Origin: Mesorhizobium sp.
Lineage (GTDB): Bacteria; Pseudomonadota; Alphaproteobacteria; Rhizobiales; Rhizobiaceae
Reading direction: 5' to 3'
Assembly: GCF_023954305.1 (NCBI RefSeq)
Contig: NZ_JAMLIG010000001.1
Coordinates: forward strand, 2,232,001-2,296,000
Length of the DNA: 64,000 bases
Position numbers and translations under genes: made by a program. The notes below the pieces were generated by a model, which saw nothing but the letters and a program-made list of their open reading frames with translations, did not search any database and had not been told where the DNA came from. Positions 63,712 to 64,000 of the stretch are shown piece after piece. Positions within the stretch are counted from its first letter, which is position 1. Each line of letters starts with the position of its first letter.

Positions 63712-64000
63712 CTATGGACCACGACCTTCGCGACGGCTTGCCGCGACGGCCGTCGCCGTCAGGGAGCGGACCCGGTCCCACGCCTGCGCCTCGATTACGG
63801 CGCGAGGCGCCATGAACATTCCGCCCACGGCGATTATGTTCGGTTGGTCGAGATAGTCGGCGGAATTGTCGTTGGTGATGCCTCCTGTCGGACAGAATCC
63901 GACGTCGGGAAACAGCGGGAACATGTGGCGTATCCACGCCAGCCCGCCGTTCAGGTCCGCCGGAAAGAACTTCAAGTCGGTAAAGCCTGCTTCCACCGCG
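63712..64000 (-). CDS. KDPG-aldolase-like protein, C-terminal part (truncated by window edge)
   Basis: The frame runs on past the right edge. The visible end has the Schiff-base lysine in DLKFFPADLNGG and the phosphate-binding region FCPTGGI, both typical of the KDPG/KHG aldolase (Eda) family. Such enzymes cleave 2-keto-3-deoxy-6-phosphogluconate into pyruvate and glyceraldehyde 3-phosphate, or KHG into pyruvate and glyoxylate. It lies 86 bp upstream of the deaminase-like gene, so both are in one operon. Confidence 0.85.
   Translation of the reverse strand, partial: AVEAGFTDLKFFPADLNGGLAWIRHMFPLFPDVGFCPTGGITNDNSADYLDQPNIIAVGGMFMAPRAVIEAQAWDRVRSLTATAVAASRREGRGP

Overview
The window is high-GC alphaproteobacterial chromosome. 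The conserved gene neighbourhoods point to the Hyphomicrobiales, most likely the Phyllobacteriaceae/Mesorhizobium side: an F1-only atpHAGDC operon, ftsEX-ydcF-plsC, hpt with a CpdR-like regulator and a TIGR02302-type protein, and lysA-lipoprotein-argH/tlpA. This placement is inferred from gene content and order; no rRNA gene is present to settle it.

Layout. Bases 1-4500 hold the end of an FCD-type GntR regulator, a complete DctP-DctQ-DctM TRAP importer and an L-idonate 5-dehydrogenase-like enzyme, which looks like a sugar-acid uptake and oxidation unit. Bases 4510-16970 mix housekeeping genes (yggS, leuS, lptE, an acyltransferase, a transaldolase-family aldolase, priA) with two Phd/VapC toxin-antitoxin pairs and a divergent MarR/monooxygenase pair with two visible operators. 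Bases 17193-22619 are the ATP synthase F1 operon, with an extra small secreted protein between atpD and atpC and a strong terminator at the end. Bases 22918-41859 are mostly core genes: sodC, DUF2125, a ChaC-like cyclotransferase, plsC, a YdcF-like protein, ftsX/ftsE, hpt, a response regulator, a TIGR02302 protein, lysA, argH, tlpA, a lysoplasmalogenase-like protein, a YddG-like exporter, a DUF3108 protein, an orphan TadG-like protein, tRNA-Glu(CUC) and a DHFR-like protein.

From about 41.9 kb to the right edge lies an accessory catabolic region. It encodes an SDR dehydrogenase, a D-threonine-aldolase-like PLP enzyme, a RidA protein, a succinate-semialdehyde-type dehydrogenase, two complete Opp/Dpp-type ABC importers, both subunits of an N,N-dimethylformamidase-like amidohydrolase, an SMP-30 lactonase, an FCD-type GntR regulator, a second fold-type III PLP enzyme and the end of a KDPG-aldolase-like gene. 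Most transcription units here are preceded by a shared AT-rich motif around TTTTTGATATATGATA, so the region looks like one regulon for import and breakdown of an amide- or amino-acid-containing compound. Its substrate cannot be read from the sequence. This region is the best candidate for an undescribed system.

Two families of dispersed palindromic repeats, a separate inverted-repeat element, several intercistronic hairpins and a short leader ORF coupled to the GntR gene are also visible. I found no CRISPR array, transposase, rRNA or prophage.
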